A stretch of 63,357 nucleotides of DNA. It comes from Gracilibacteraceae bacterium. GTDB lineage: Bacteria > Bacillota > Desulfitobacteriia > Desulfitobacteriales > Syntrophobotulaceae. The translations under genes and the position numbers were made by a program. The notes beneath the pieces were generated by a model. The model did not search any database. It was not told the origin of the DNA and saw only the letters and a list, made by a program, of their open reading frames with translations. The stretch covers positions 1 to 63,357 of the forward strand of contig JAISAH010000119.1 in the NCBI GenBank assembly GCA_031266805.1, in the 5' to 3' direction. Positions 1-8,208 of this stretch are shown here, in pieces; position 1 is the first letter of the stretch, and each line of letters starts with the position of its first letter.

Positions 1-218
1 TATTCCGATTTTGCGGTATTACAACAGTTGCAGGCAAATACCAAAATGATGTGCAATTCCTCCCAGAGATTTACAATTCATGCGTTCCCATTTTACCAGC
101 TAAAAATATCTACACCCTCAGGCCGTCAGACCAGAGAACCTTGTCGCGCACCCAATAAAAAAATTAACTCCGCTCGTTTTCTGTTATTTGGTCTAGTTTT
201 TTTGGTCTAGTTTTTTGC

Positions 219-247
219 TTGAATCTGGCTATAGTTCGATGTATAAT
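219..247 (+). promoter_or_regulatory. Sigma-A-type promoter of the antitoxin gene
   Basis: The sequence shows TTGAAT at 219-224, a 17-bp spacer and a perfect TATAAT at 242-247, about 26 bases before the antitoxin start. Just upstream is an imperfect 14-bp tandem repeat (TTTGGTCTAGTTTT at 187-200 and from 201). The 15-mer TAGTTTTTTGCTTGA at 208-222 overlaps the -35 box and recurs exactly at the next promoter (715-729). I see no convincing gene in bases 1-218. Confidence 0.7.
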
Positions 248-273
248 GAACCATGGGCAGGAGGTGCGATGCT

Positions 274-534
274 ATGCGGAACCAAAAAAGGATATTTGAA
301 ATGACCGCAATACATTTTGAAACGGTCGTCGTCGAAAATATGATTCGGATTCCAGATCAATATACAAAGGACATTCCATCTGTAGTCGGAGTAACGTTAA
401 CGCCTGTTTCCGAAGCGAAAATCAAGCATGGAATCAAGGCAAAGGCAGGGATGCTGTCTCCTGAAGATTTTTCTGCTGTGAAAATCGACACAAAGGAATT
501 CCGTTTTGACCGAGAGAAAGCCAATGAGCGTTGA
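274..534 (+). CDS. Small antitoxin-like protein, partner of a PIN toxin remnant
   Basis: Encodes 86 residues if it starts at the ATG at 274, which has the AGGAGG at about 259-264 well placed before it. An in-frame ATG at 253 is possible but lies upstream of that ribosome-binding site. The protein has a short beta-rich start (IHFETVVVENMIRIPDQY) and a charged C-terminal tail, the usual build of a DNA-binding antitoxin whose tail wraps its toxin. I do not recognise the exact family. The antitoxin role is inferred mainly from the overlapping downstream frame, which matches the end of a PIN-domain toxin. Its composition is more A+T rich than the genes that follow, fitting a mobile toxin-antitoxin module. 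Confidence 0.6.
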   Translation: MRNQKRIFEMTAIHFETVVVENMIRIPDQYTKDIPSVVGVTLTPVSEAKIKHGIKAKAGMLSPEDFSAVKIDTKEFRFDREKANER

Positions 535-658
535 AAGGGCTTTTCTCATGATTGCGTCTGCTCTTGAATGCAGTTGCCGGTATCTCATTTCGGAGGATAT
601 GTCCAACGGACAAATTGTTGATGAGACATTGACAATGCGCAATATTTTCTCAGGATGA
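524..658 (+). pseudogene. Remnant of a PIN-domain (VapC-like) toxin, C-terminal end only
   Basis: An ATG at 524 overlaps the end of the antitoxin gene and opens a 44-codon frame. The translation contains MIASALECSCRYLISEDM, then NGQIVDETLTMRNIF. This corresponds to the last strands of PIN-domain nucleases, where a conserved Glu-Asp pair sits in LLSEDL and is followed by a GQ-I-GL-I-NPF ending. A full PIN toxin has about 130-145 residues, so the first two thirds, including the N-terminal catalytic aspartate, are missing. What remains cannot be a nuclease. An internal deletion that kept the start overlap and the C-terminus is the simplest explanation. Confidence 0.7.
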
Positions 659-725
659 AGAGAATAAAAAGATATGTCCTATAATGACCCATGGCCGGTT
701 GACAATTTTTGGGATAGTTTTTTGC

Positions 726-754
726 TTGACAGACGCGGCCCCGCCGTGTAAAAT
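726..754 (+). promoter_or_regulatory. Sigma-A-type promoter of the dual-ATPase cassette
   Basis: TTGACA at 726-731, a 17-bp spacer and TAAAAT at 749-754 make a near-consensus promoter, leaving a leader of about 130 bases before the ATG at 895. The 15-mer TAGTTTTTTGCTTGA at 715-729 overlaps the -35 box and is identical to the one at the antitoxin promoter. Nothing else recognisable lies in 659-894. Confidence 0.75.
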
Positions 755-894
755 TACTCATATGCCGCCGGATCGGGCTTTTGCCGCGCGCGGACAGGAC
801 TTTTCGCGGCGGGATAACGATACATAAGGGCGGCCGGCGGAGACAGGGCTGGTGAGTTTTAGAGCGAGCGCCCATAACTAAAAAGAGGTAAAAG

Positions 895-1683
895 ATGGAT
901 TACGAAAATCTTTACGCATCGTATGCCGAACGAAACGCCGTGATAAAAAGCAGGCTCGCCGTTTTCCAGAACGCCTGGAAGCGTCTGGCGGCCAAAATGG
1001 AAAAAGGCGATCTCAAGAACGCCGGCAAAGATATCGCCGCGATGGAGGAAGCGCATGGGGCGCTGGCTGACGCGACGGCGGCCGCGCGCGAGACCGTGTC
1101 CGCGTTCGACTATGCCGAATATATGGCGTCAGGGGAGTTCACGCGCCAGTTTCTGGCCTGCTGCGAGACGGAAGGGCTGGATGTGCGCGGCGAAAAACAG
1201 ACATACGAGATATTTCCTTACCGAATCCGTATGGACGCCGAAAACTGTGACGTTTTCATTGATCGGCGCAAAGCCGCTTCTTTCCGCCCCAAAAAACTCG
1301 CTTCCGTCGTCAGGAAAAGCAGGGACAAGCTGTTTAGCGCCGCTTTCGACCCCCAGCGCTTCGCTTCCGAGCTGGCGGCCGCTTACGATCTGTGCATTTT
1401 GCGTCACGGCAGTGAAAAAACCGTCGCTGCGGGGGCGGATGTTTTCTTGAGGGATCTGTACGCTTATCTGACGCCGATGCAGCGCTTCCGGCAGGAGTAT
1501 ACGCGGCAGACCTACGCTTTTGATCTGGCGCGCCTGTTCATGGTCCCGGACGCCGTCACCGCTGACGACCGCCGTTACCAGTTCGGGCCGAGCCGCTACA
1601 GCAGCAAATCCATCCGCATTACCGACCGGGAAGGCAACGAGCATTTTCTGGCCACCATACGTTTTTTCGCCAATGAGGAATAA
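895..1683 (+). CDS. Unknown protein, first gene of the dual BrxD-like ATPase cassette
   Basis: A 262-residue soluble protein that I do not recognise. The first 90 or so residues are strongly helical and charged (YASYAERNAVIKSRLAVF onward), likely a helical bundle or coiled coil. The rest is mixed alpha/beta with several Arg-Lys-rich stretches, such as RPKKLASVVRKSRDK near residue 130. No signal peptide, membrane segment or catalytic motif is evident. The ATG at 895 follows AAAGAGG at a good distance. It ends 5 bases before the ATG of the first ATPase and shares its promoter, so it is probably a subunit or adaptor of the same machine. A nucleic-acid-binding or substrate-recognition role is a guess from position and charge. 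Confidence 0.75.
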   Translation: MDYENLYASYAERNAVIKSRLAVFQNAWKRLAAKMEKGDLKNAGKDIAAMEEAHGALADATAAARETVSAFDYAEYMASGEFTRQFLACCETEGLDVRGEKQTYEIFPYRIRMDAENCDVFIDRRKAASFRPKKLASVVRKSRDKLFSAAFDPQRFASELAAAYDLCILRHGSEKTVAAGADVFLRDLYAYLTPMQRFRQEYTRQTYAFDLARLFMVPDAVTADDRRYQFGPSRYSSKSIRITDREGNEHFLATIRFFANEE

Positions 1684-1688
1684 TATTG

Positions 1689-2909
1689 ATGGACGCTGAT
1701 CTGGCCGCCGGTCTGCCGCCGGCGGACGACGCCCTTCTGGCCGAACTGTCGGTCGGCGTCGATTTTATCACCGATTTTTGGTTGGAGCAATACCTCGACC
1801 GTTATATTTTCTTGGGCGGCAGCAAGATAAAATTCATCGTCGGCGACGCGGGCAGCGGCAAATCCCACTGTCTGCGTCTCTTTTTGGCCGGAGCGGCCCA
1901 GCGCCATTATAAGACGGCGCTTCTTTCCGCTAAAACGGTCTGGATCCACGACTTCAAGGAGCTGTACGCCGCGATCTTGCCGGCGGCGGATTTGCCGGGC
2001 AGTTTAGCCGCTTACGCCGATACGGTCATACGGGAAATGGGCTACGCGCCGGAGGATTTCACCCCGGGCGAGACTTTTGCCGATTACCTCTCGCGGAGCG
2101 GACAGTTCACTCCGCTGGCGCGGCGGGAGATTCGCGCTCAAATTGAAAATTTCTTCCTGAAAAATCCCCGGATCGACAATAACTTCGCTCTGGCCTGCAC
2201 CATTTTGACCGGCGGGATCCTCGGCTATCCGATCCTGGAAGCGCAAAACCGTTCTTTGCTGCTGGACTGGCTTGCCGGGGCCAAAGGCGTCCGGGTGGCG
2301 CCGCTCCGCAAACTGGGGCTGTCGCCGAGCCGGATCACCAAATACAACGCTAGGCATATGCTGCGCTCGCTGGTGGAAGTGCTGCGCCTTACCGGCACGC
2401 CCGGACTGGTCGTGGGGATCGACGATCTGGACGTCCTCGCCGGCGCCTCTAGGCTGGAAAGCCTGCATTACACCAAATTGCGGCGCGAGGACGCTTACGA
2501 GAGCATTCGCGAACTGATTGACGATATAGATACCATGTCTCACCTGATGATGGTTTTTTCTTTCGACCGCCGTCTGCTGGACGACGAGCGCGCCGGTCTC
2601 AAATCTTATCAGGCCCTGTGGATGCGGATCCAAAACGAGATAGACAGCGACTGTTTTAACCGTTTTGCCGACATCATCGACATGGATCGGCTGGCGAAGT
2701 TCGTCTACACGCCGGAAACTCTGGCCGAGATCTCGCGCCGTCTGGCCCTTCACGCCGAAGCGGCCGGGCTCGCCTCACACCCGATCGACGCCGCGACCGC
2801 CGCCGCCCTCAAAGTGAGCGATTCCATCGAAGCTTACGCTCTGCCGCGAAAAATCAACCGTCTCACGCTGGGAAAAGAGCAAAGAGCGGAAGGAGAGTCT
2901 AATGGCTGA
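1689..2909 (+). CDS. P-loop ATPase related to BREX BrxD-type ATPases (first of pair)
   Basis: About 406 residues. The Walker A motif GDAGSGKS lies near residues 52-59. A hydrophobic strand ending in acidic residues (GLVVGIDDLD, about residue 240) looks like Walker B. Later, FSFDRRLLDDERAGLKSY followed by ALWMRI resembles the sensor and post-sensor region of BREX-type DUF2791 ATPases. The ATG at 1689 follows GAGGAA at 1675-1680; an in-frame TTG at 1686 is less likely. The gene sits between the unknown 262-residue protein and the second ATPase, overlapping the latter by 8 bases. The two ATPases share architecture but little sequence, so a hetero-oligomeric AAA-like machine is plausible. Its substrate is unknown. 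Confidence 0.75.
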   Translation: MDADLAAGLPPADDALLAELSVGVDFITDFWLEQYLDRYIFLGGSKIKFIVGDAGSGKSHCLRLFLAGAAQRHYKTALLSAKTVWIHDFKELYAAILPAADLPGSLAAYADTVIREMGYAPEDFTPGETFADYLSRSGQFTPLARREIRAQIENFFLKNPRIDNNFALACTILTGGILGYPILEAQNRSLLLDWLAGAKGVRVAPLRKLGLSPSRITKYNARHMLRSLVEVLRLTGTPGLVVGIDDLDVLAGASRLESLHYTKLRREDAYESIRELIDDIDTMSHLMMVFSFDRRLLDDERAGLKSYQALWMRIQNEIDSDCFNRFADIIDMDRLAKFVYTPETLAEISRRLALHAEAAGLASHPIDAATAAALKVSDSIEAYALPRKINRLTLGKEQRAEGESNG

Positions 2910-4101
2910 TTTTAACGCGCGGCGCGTCGTAGAAGCTCTGCGTTCCGGCGTCGCCTCCAGAGAGGCGGGCCGCTGTCTTTCCTCCGCGCGGCCCCGGCTG
3001 CTGCGCTCTTTGGACGAAATGCTGGAACAGGCGGCTGAAACCCGCGGCAGTTCCGGCATGATCATTTCGGGCAAGTACGGCGAGGGGAAAACTCATCTGC
3101 TCAACACGGTCGTCAGTATGGCCGGTGAAAAAAATATGGCGGTCAGCCTTGTCACTCTCAGCAAGGAAACGCCGATGAACAAGTTCCATCTGCTTTATCA
3201 GAAAATCGTGCAGGCCACATATCTGCCCGGCCGCGCCCAGCCCGGTTTCGCGAGCGTTTTGAGCGATTTGACCGCCGGCCGCGCCACTGCCGCCTCTTTG
3301 TCGGAATACGCGCTGACCGCCTTGGAGACGGATAAACTTTATTATTTGCTCAAATCGTATCTCGGCTGCGGCGATGAGGAAGAAAAATTCCTTTTGTTGT
3401 CTGATCTGGAAGGGGATTTCATCACCAACGCCGCTCTGAAAGCCGCTTTTAAACGCATCCACAATGAAACGGCCGCTTTCCGCATCCCGTTTGTCAAAAC
3501 GCAGCACTCGCTTGATTATCTGCGTTTTCTCAGCCGCCTGTTTTTGGAGACGGGCTGCCGGGGGTGGGTGATTTTGTTTGACGAAACCGAACTAATCGGT
3601 CGCATGGGGAAAAAAGCGCGGCTGAACGCTTACGCCAATATGGCGCGTTTTCTGAATCCCGACCGTCTGGAAGCGGTGTGTTCCATTTTCGCTTTTAATT
3701 CCTCCTATATTCCCGATGTGATAGAGGCGAAGCATGAATTCGCCAACCTTGATGAAGCCGACTTGCCGCCGGAAACCCGCGAGGCGGTCGCCGGGGTTTT
3801 GAACGGGATATTGGCGGCGCCCCAGCTCGCGCCGCTGGGACAGAGCGAAATACTGGATATCCTGCGGCAGATCCTGGAATTCCATGGCGCCGCTTATGAG
3901 TGGACTCCGGCGATCACCGCCGAAGAACTGCTGGCCGCCTGCGAAAAACGCGGGTATCTCCTGCGCACCAAGATCCGCGCCGCCATAGAACTGCTGGATC
4001 AGCTGTACCAATACGGCGAGGTTCGGAATATCCATGTCAACGAATTGGGCCGGCTGACTTTTGAGGAAGACCTCCCTTCGCTGGATGAACTGCTTAATTA
4101 G
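2902..4101 (+). CDS. BrxD-family (DUF2791) P-loop ATP-binding protein
   Basis: A 399-residue protein with the layout of BREX system ATP-binding proteins of the DUF2791 family. The N-terminal VVEALRSGVASREA helix is followed by Walker A GKYGEGKT at residues 57-64. Next come the family-typical VSLVTLSKETPMNKFHLLY strand-loop and a Walker B-like WVILFDETELIG near residue 225. In true BREX loci BrxD stands beside brxA/B/C, pglZ and a methylase or helicase, and none of those is present here. The start ATG overlaps the preceding gene and follows AAGGAG. The protein probably couples ATP hydrolysis to remodelling of a partner or DNA. A phage-defence role is possible but not shown. Confidence 0.8.
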   Translation: MADFNARRVVEALRSGVASREAGRCLSSARPRLLRSLDEMLEQAAETRGSSGMIISGKYGEGKTHLLNTVVSMAGEKNMAVSLVTLSKETPMNKFHLLYQKIVQATYLPGRAQPGFASVLSDLTAGRATAASLSEYALTALETDKLYYLLKSYLGCGDEEEKFLLLSDLEGDFITNAALKAAFKRIHNETAAFRIPFVKTQHSLDYLRFLSRLFLETGCRGWVILFDETELIGRMGKKARLNAYANMARFLNPDRLEAVCSIFAFNSSYIPDVIEAKHEFANLDEADLPPETREAVAGVLNGILAAPQLAPLGQSEILDILRQILEFHGAAYEWTPAITAEELLAACEKRGYLLRTKIRAAIELLDQLYQYGEVRNIHVNELGRLTFEEDLPSLDELLN

Positions 4102-4112
4102 CTGGAGGCGGC

Positions 4113-4619
4113 ATGGCTGAATCGATAAGTTCTTTTTTAGCGCAGTACGCCTCTCCTCCCGTGACCGTGTTTCTCATCTCCATGCTTCCGGTTCTGGAAC
4201 TGCGCGGCGGCATGATCGCCGCGGCGCTTTTGGGTCTGCCTTGGGAACAGGCGCTGCTCATATCCCTCTTGGGCAATATGCTGCCCGTGCCGTTCATCAT
4301 TCTGTTTATCCGGCGGATACTTGAGTTGCTCCGCCGGGGCGGGCCGCTCCGTTCTTTGGCCCTGTGGCTGGAAACCAAGGGGACTGCCGGCGGCGCCCGT
4401 TTGCAGGAGCGCTATCCCCGCAGTCTGTGGCTGGGACTCCTTTTGTTTGTGGCCGTGCCGCTGCCGGGCACGGGGGCGTGGACCGGCGCCCTGATTGCCG
4501 CCCTCTTGGGTTTGCGGCCCTATAAAAGCGCTCTCGCGATTTGTCTGGGTGTTACGGGCGCCGCCGGCGTGATGCTGATTTTGACCTACGGGCTGCCGGC
4601 GCTGACGCGTTTGATTTAG
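4113..4619 (+). CDS. Small multidrug export family (PF06695) membrane protein
   Basis: A 168-residue integral membrane protein with about four or five hydrophobic segments. The family signature is clear at the N-terminus: MLPVLELRGGMIAAALLG, then a glycine-proline-rich LLGNMLPVPFII stretch, and later GTGAWTGALIAALLG. Despite the family name, its members have no well-established transport substrate, and the fold resembles SNARE-associated (DedA-like) membrane proteins. It begins 11 bases after the ATPase cassette with a GGAGG site and may be read through from it, but nothing links it functionally to the ATPases. Confidence 0.85.
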   Translation: MAESISSFLAQYASPPVTVFLISMLPVLELRGGMIAAALLGLPWEQALLISLLGNMLPVPFIILFIRRILELLRRGGPLRSLALWLETKGTAGGARLQERYPRSLWLGLLLFVAVPLPGTGAWTGALIAALLGLRPYKSALAICLGVTGAAGVMLILTYGLPALTRLI

Positions 4620-4622
4620 GCG

Positions 4623-4651
4623 TTGGATCAATTTATCGGAACATTGATAAT
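4623..4651 (+). promoter_or_regulatory. Probable sigma-A-type promoter of the CWB2-CAP gene
   Basis: TTGGAT at 4623-4628, a 17-bp spacer and GATAAT at 4646-4651 lie 30 bases before the ATG at 4682, with GGAGG in between. Both boxes deviate by one base or two from consensus. Confidence 0.5.
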
Positions 4652-4681
4652 GGCGGAAATTGATGAAGGAGGTAATCAGCT

Positions 4682-6076
4682 ATGATGAAAAAATGTATGG
4701 CTCTTTTGCTGGTTTTAACGCTCGCGCTGTGGCCGGCGCCCGTTTGGGCAGCCGAAGCGGGAACGGGGGCGGCTTCCGGCCGTCTGGCCGGCAATGACCG
4801 GATAGCGACGGCGCTCGCCATATGCGAGGCCGGCTGGGAAACCGCGCCGGTCGTTATTTTGGCGGCGGCGGATCAGGCCAATCTGGTCGATTCGCTGTCC
4901 GCGGCCGCGCTGGCCGGGCAGGAAAACGCGCCGATCCTGCTGACCTATAAAAACAGTCTCGCCCTTGGCGTCAAAGCCAGGATCCAGGCGCTCGGCGCGC
5001 GGACGGTCTATCTGGTCGGCGCGGTCAGCGACGCGGTGGCGGAGGAATTGCGGGACATCGAGGGTCTACAGACGGAAAAACTGGCCGGCTCCGACCGCTG
5101 GGCGACGGAGAAAGCCGTCAACGCGAAGCTGACCGGCGCGCGCGGCACGTTTGTCGTCGGCTATAACGCTATCCCCGACGCTTTGTCCGTCGCTTCCTAC
5201 GCCGCCGCCCATCGGTTTCAGATCATTCTGGCTGACCGGTACGGCACGGCGGACGCGAGCAGACTGACAGGCACGGTCTATGTCGTGGGCGGCCCGGCGG
5301 TGGTGAAGGATATAGCCGGCGCGACCCGTTTAGGCGGCGCGGACCGTTACGCCACCAATGCCGCCGTCATCGCGGCGCTGGATTTTCAGTTTGACAGTTC
5401 GTTTTTCGCCGGCGGCGCTTCGCCGGTCGACGCGCTGGCCGCTTCTTCATTGGCCGCCCGCACCGGTTCGGCGGTTTTTCTCACCCGGGGCGCGGAAGTG
5501 CCCGCCCTGAGTGACGGCGCGGTCAGAGAAAAAATCCCGGCGGGAATGGGCGTGATCGCGCTGGGCGGCGTCATGGCTCCGGAAGCGATCACGGCGCTCA
5601 TCGCGGCCCCGGCGCAGCCGACTCAACCGCCCCCAACTCAGCCGGCGCAGCCGCAAACCACCACGGCCCCGCCGGAACAGCCGGCCCAGGAGTCGACTTA
5701 TGCCGTCGCCAGAGAGGTTTTTGACCTGACCAACGCGGAACGCGCCCGAAACGGATTGCCGCCTTACGCCTGGGACGACCTTTTATATGAGGCGGCGCAG
5801 ATCCGCGCCGCGGAAGTCGACCAATTCTTTGACCATACGCGCCCGGACGGCTCGTCCTGTTTCACCGCCCTTGACGAATTAGGTCTGGTTTACGCTTCGG
5901 CGGGCGAAAATATCGCCGCCGGTTATCTTGACGCCGCCGGCGTCGTAGCGGGCTGGATGGATTCGCCGGGACACAGGGCTAATATCCTGAAAGACTTTGA
6001 CTATTTGGCCGTGGGCGTGGTAAAAAAAGCGGACTATGGCTATGCTTTTGTTCAGCTGTTTTACTCGGGCAGGTAA
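4682..6076 (+). CDS. Secreted cell-wall protein: CWB2 repeats plus CAP domain
   Basis: 464 residues. A signal peptide (MMKKCMALLLVLTLALW, cleavage near VWA-AEA) is followed by three CWB2 repeats at about residues 35-300, with the typical RLAGNDRIATALAI start and LAGQENAPILL core. A Pro-Gln-Thr-rich linker runs from about 305 to 338. The C-terminal CAP/SCP domain (about 340-464) has NAERARNGL, a histidine in FDHTRPDG and the GENIAAG and SPGHRANIL signatures. CWB2 modules hold proteins non-covalently on the wall through anionic polymers. The exported CAP domain has no agreed enzymatic function in bacteria. It is a paralogue of the large surface protein at the right edge of the window. Confidence 0.9.
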   Translation: MMKKCMALLLVLTLALWPAPVWAAEAGTGAASGRLAGNDRIATALAICEAGWETAPVVILAAADQANLVDSLSAAALAGQENAPILLTYKNSLALGVKARIQALGARTVYLVGAVSDAVAEELRDIEGLQTEKLAGSDRWATEKAVNAKLTGARGTFVVGYNAIPDALSVASYAAAHRFQIILADRYGTADASRLTGTVYVVGGPAVVKDIAGATRLGGADRYATNAAVIAALDFQFDSSFFAGGASPVDALAASSLAARTGSAVFLTRGAEVPALSDGAVREKIPAGMGVIALGGVMAPEAITALIAAPAQPTQPPPTQPAQPQTTTAPPEQPAQESTYAVAREVFDLTNAERARNGLPPYAWDDLLYEAAQIRAAEVDQFFDHTRPDGSSCFTALDELGLVYASAGENIAAGYLDAAGVVAGWMDSPGHRANILKDFDYLAVGVVKKADYGYAFVQLFYSGR

Positions 6077-6092
6077 GGGGGAAGTACTGATC

Positions 6093-6749
6093 ATGAAAAT
6101 ACAGTTTCTCGGCCATTCATGTTTCAGCATCGTTTCCGGCTCCTATACGCTGCTCATCGATCCTTTTCTCAGCGCCAACCCCGTCGCCGCCGCGCGGGCG
6201 GAGGAAGTGAGCGCCACGCATCTTTTTGTCACCCACGGGCATAACGACCATCTGGGCGACGCCCTGGCGATTGCCGCCCGCTGCCGGCCGGTCGTGTACG
6301 CCACCAGTGAAACGGCGCGCCTCTTTCCGGACGACCTGACCGTCGAGCCGGGGCAGATCGGCGGTTTTGTCGCCGCGCCTTTCGGCGGAGTCAAATGGAC
6401 GGCGGCCCTGCACGGCAGCGGCGTTCCCGGTTCGCTGGCCTGCGGCTATCTGATCACGATAGAGGGCAAGAAAATCTATCACGCCGGCGACACCGGCCTT
6501 TCCGCGGAAATGTCTTTGCTGGCGGAAGAAAATGTGGACGCGGCGCTTCTGCCGATCGGGGACCGCTATACGATGGGCCCGGCGGACGCTCTGCGCGCGC
6601 TCAAATTGATTCGCCCCCGTCTCGTCGTCCCCATGCATTACAACGCCTGGCCGCTGATCCGCCAGGACGCGGTCCGTTTTGCCGAGGCCGCCGCAGCCGC
6701 GGGGACGAAGGCTGTTGTTCTCCAGCCGGGCGAGGCGCTTGATTTGTAA
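6093..6749 (+). CDS. UPF0173 metal-dependent hydrolase (metallo-beta-lactamase fold)
   Basis: 218 residues, normal for the YtkL/UPF0173 group. The metal-binding motif THGHNDHLGD is near residue 48, with further ligands in LHGSG, YHAGDTGLS (about residue 130) and the final VVPMHYNAWP. Substrate unknown; the family belongs to the broad MBL-fold hydrolases. I place the start at the ATG at 6093 (MKIQFLGHSCF), which matches the family N-terminus and follows AAGGGGGAAG. An upstream in-frame ATG would add an unrelated leader overlapping the previous gene. It lies 16 bases after the CWB2-CAP gene and 4 bases before the oxidoreductase, so it is probably cotranscribed. Confidence 0.85.
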   Translation: MKIQFLGHSCFSIVSGSYTLLIDPFLSANPVAAARAEEVSATHLFVTHGHNDHLGDALAIAARCRPVVYATSETARLFPDDLTVEPGQIGGFVAAPFGGVKWTAALHGSGVPGSLACGYLITIEGKKIYHAGDTGLSAEMSLLAEENVDAALLPIGDRYTMGPADALRALKLIRPRLVVPMHYNAWPLIRQDAVRFAEAAAAAGTKAVVLQPGEALDL

Positions 6750-6753
6750 AAAA

Positions 6754-8208
6754 ATGGAAAAACGTTTCGATGTGGCCGTCGTCGGCGGCGGGGCCGTGGG
6801 ATGCGCCATAGCGCGGGAATTATGCCGCTATGAACAGTCGGTCGTCCTTTTGGAAAAAGAAAGCGACGTGGCCAGAGGAACGAGCGGCCGGAACAGCGGC
6901 GTAGTCCACGCCGGTTTTAACAATCCTCCCGGCTCGCTGGCGGCGCGGCTCTGCGTCGAGGGCTGCGCCGGCTTTGCCACTGTCTGCCGTGAGTTGGGCG
7001 TGCCCTACAGCAGCACGGGCAAACTGGTGGTGGCGCTCGAACCGGAAGACGCGCCGGCCCTAGAGCGTTTGCTCGCGCAGGGACGGCAGGGCGGCGTGCC
7101 GGAGCTGGAGCTGTGGACGCCGCGGCAAACGCGGGCCCGCGAGCCCGGTATCGCCTCCTGCGGCGCTTTGTGGTCCGGCTCCACGGGGATCACGAATCCG
7201 ATCCTCTACACGGTCGCTCTGGCGGAAAACGCCCAGGCCAACGGGGCGGAGATCATATTGGACTTTGCTGTGGACGCCGTCGACCGCGCGGGGGACGGGT
7301 TTATTCTCCGGGCGGGCGAGCGCGCCCTCGGCGCGGATTTTGTCGTCAACGCCGCCGGACTGTACGCGGACCGGGTAGCGGCCCTGGCGGGGGATGAAAA
7401 TTACCGGATCTATCCCTGCCGCGGCGAATACCTCGTTTTGGACAAACAGGCGGCCGCCTTGCTGCGCACGCCGGTTTATCCCGTGCCCCGCCCGGGTGTC
7501 GGCGGGCTGGGCGTGCATCTGACGCCTACCGTGGACGGCAATATCCTGATCGGGCCGAGCGCCGAGTATATCGACTCCCGCGCGGACACCGGCACGACGG
7601 CGGCGGTCATAGAGCGGTTATGGGAGGAAGCTCTGCGCCTCCTGCCGGCTCTGGCTCAAAGCCGGGTCGTCACGGCCTACGCCGGTCTGCGCAGTAAAAC
7701 CGTTCCGGCCGGCGCTCAGAATTTCGGCGATTTTATCGTGGAACATAGCCGCGCGACGCCGAACCTGATCAATCTCGCGGGGATCGAATCCCCGGGGCTC
7801 ACGGCCTCGCTCCCCCTGGCCCGCCTGGTATGCCGGCTGCTAAGCGAAAAAAAGCCGCTGAAACTCAAAGCGGATTTCCGCCCGGAGCGGCAAAGAGGGG
7901 AAGAGTTCCGCTCGTCGCCGCCGGAGCGGCGCCGGGCCATGGCGGCCGCCGACCCGGCGGCGCGGGAAATCGTCTGCCGCTGCGAAACGGTGACGCGGCG
8001 GGAAATACTGACCGCGCTGGACAATCCGCTGGGCGTGCGGAGTCTCACTGGGATCAAAGTTCGCTCCCGCGCCATGACCGGGCGCTGTCAGGGCGGGTAC
8101 TGCCAGCAGCGCCTGGCGGCGACGCTGCGGGACGAATATGGCGTCCGGCCGGAGGATATTCGGCTGGATGGGCGGGAAGCCTGGGTTTTTACCGGTGAGG
8201 TGAAATGA
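6754..8208 (+). CDS. FAD-dependent GlpA-like dehydrogenase with BFD-type [2Fe-2S] domain
   Basis: 484 residues. The N-terminal dinucleotide motif VAVVGGGAVGCAIARELCRY and the GTSGRNSGVVHAGF segment are typical of the glycerol-3-phosphate dehydrogenase/DAO family. Near residue 410 a BFD-like [2Fe-2S] domain starts, with cysteines in EIVCRCE and CQGGYC. The likely reaction is oxidation of glycerol 3-phosphate or a related 2-hydroxy acid, with electrons passed to the next protein. The ATG at 6754 is chosen because the homologous region starts there; its ribosome-binding site is weak, which suggests coupling to the preceding gene. It is the first gene of a conserved three-gene clostridial operon. 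No glpK or glpF is visible, so the substrate is uncertain. Confidence 0.85.
   Translation: MEKRFDVAVVGGGAVGCAIARELCRYEQSVVLLEKESDVARGTSGRNSGVVHAGFNNPPGSLAARLCVEGCAGFATVCRELGVPYSSTGKLVVALEPEDAPALERLLAQGRQGGVPELELWTPRQTRAREPGIASCGALWSGSTGITNPILYTVALAENAQANGAEIILDFAVDAVDRAGDGFILRAGERALGADFVVNAAGLYADRVAALAGDENYRIYPCRGEYLVLDKQAAALLRTPVYPVPRPGVGGLGVHLTPTVDGNILIGPSAEYIDSRADTGTTAAVIERLWEEALRLLPALAQSRVVTAYAGLRSKTVPAGAQNFGDFIVEHSRATPNLINLAGIESPGLTASLPLARLVCRLLSEKKPLKLKADFRPERQRGEEFRSSPPERRRAMAAADPAAREIVCRCETVTRREILTALDNPLGVRSLTGIKVRSRAMTGRCQGGYCQQRLAATLRDEYGVRPEDIRLDGREAWVFTGEVK

Noticed and set aside
1129-1644. Antisense open frames across G+C-rich genes (also 2004-2753, 8088-9692, 16566-18017, 45257-47302, 49491-50990)
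   Set aside because: These long frames are shadows caused by high G+C in third codon positions; they have no ribosome-binding sites and no recognisable domains, and the opposite strands encode well-known proteins.
895-4101. A complete BREX system
   Set aside because: Only BrxD-type ATPases are present. No brxA, brxB, brxC, pglX/pglZ, brxL or helicase is found in the adjacent sequence.
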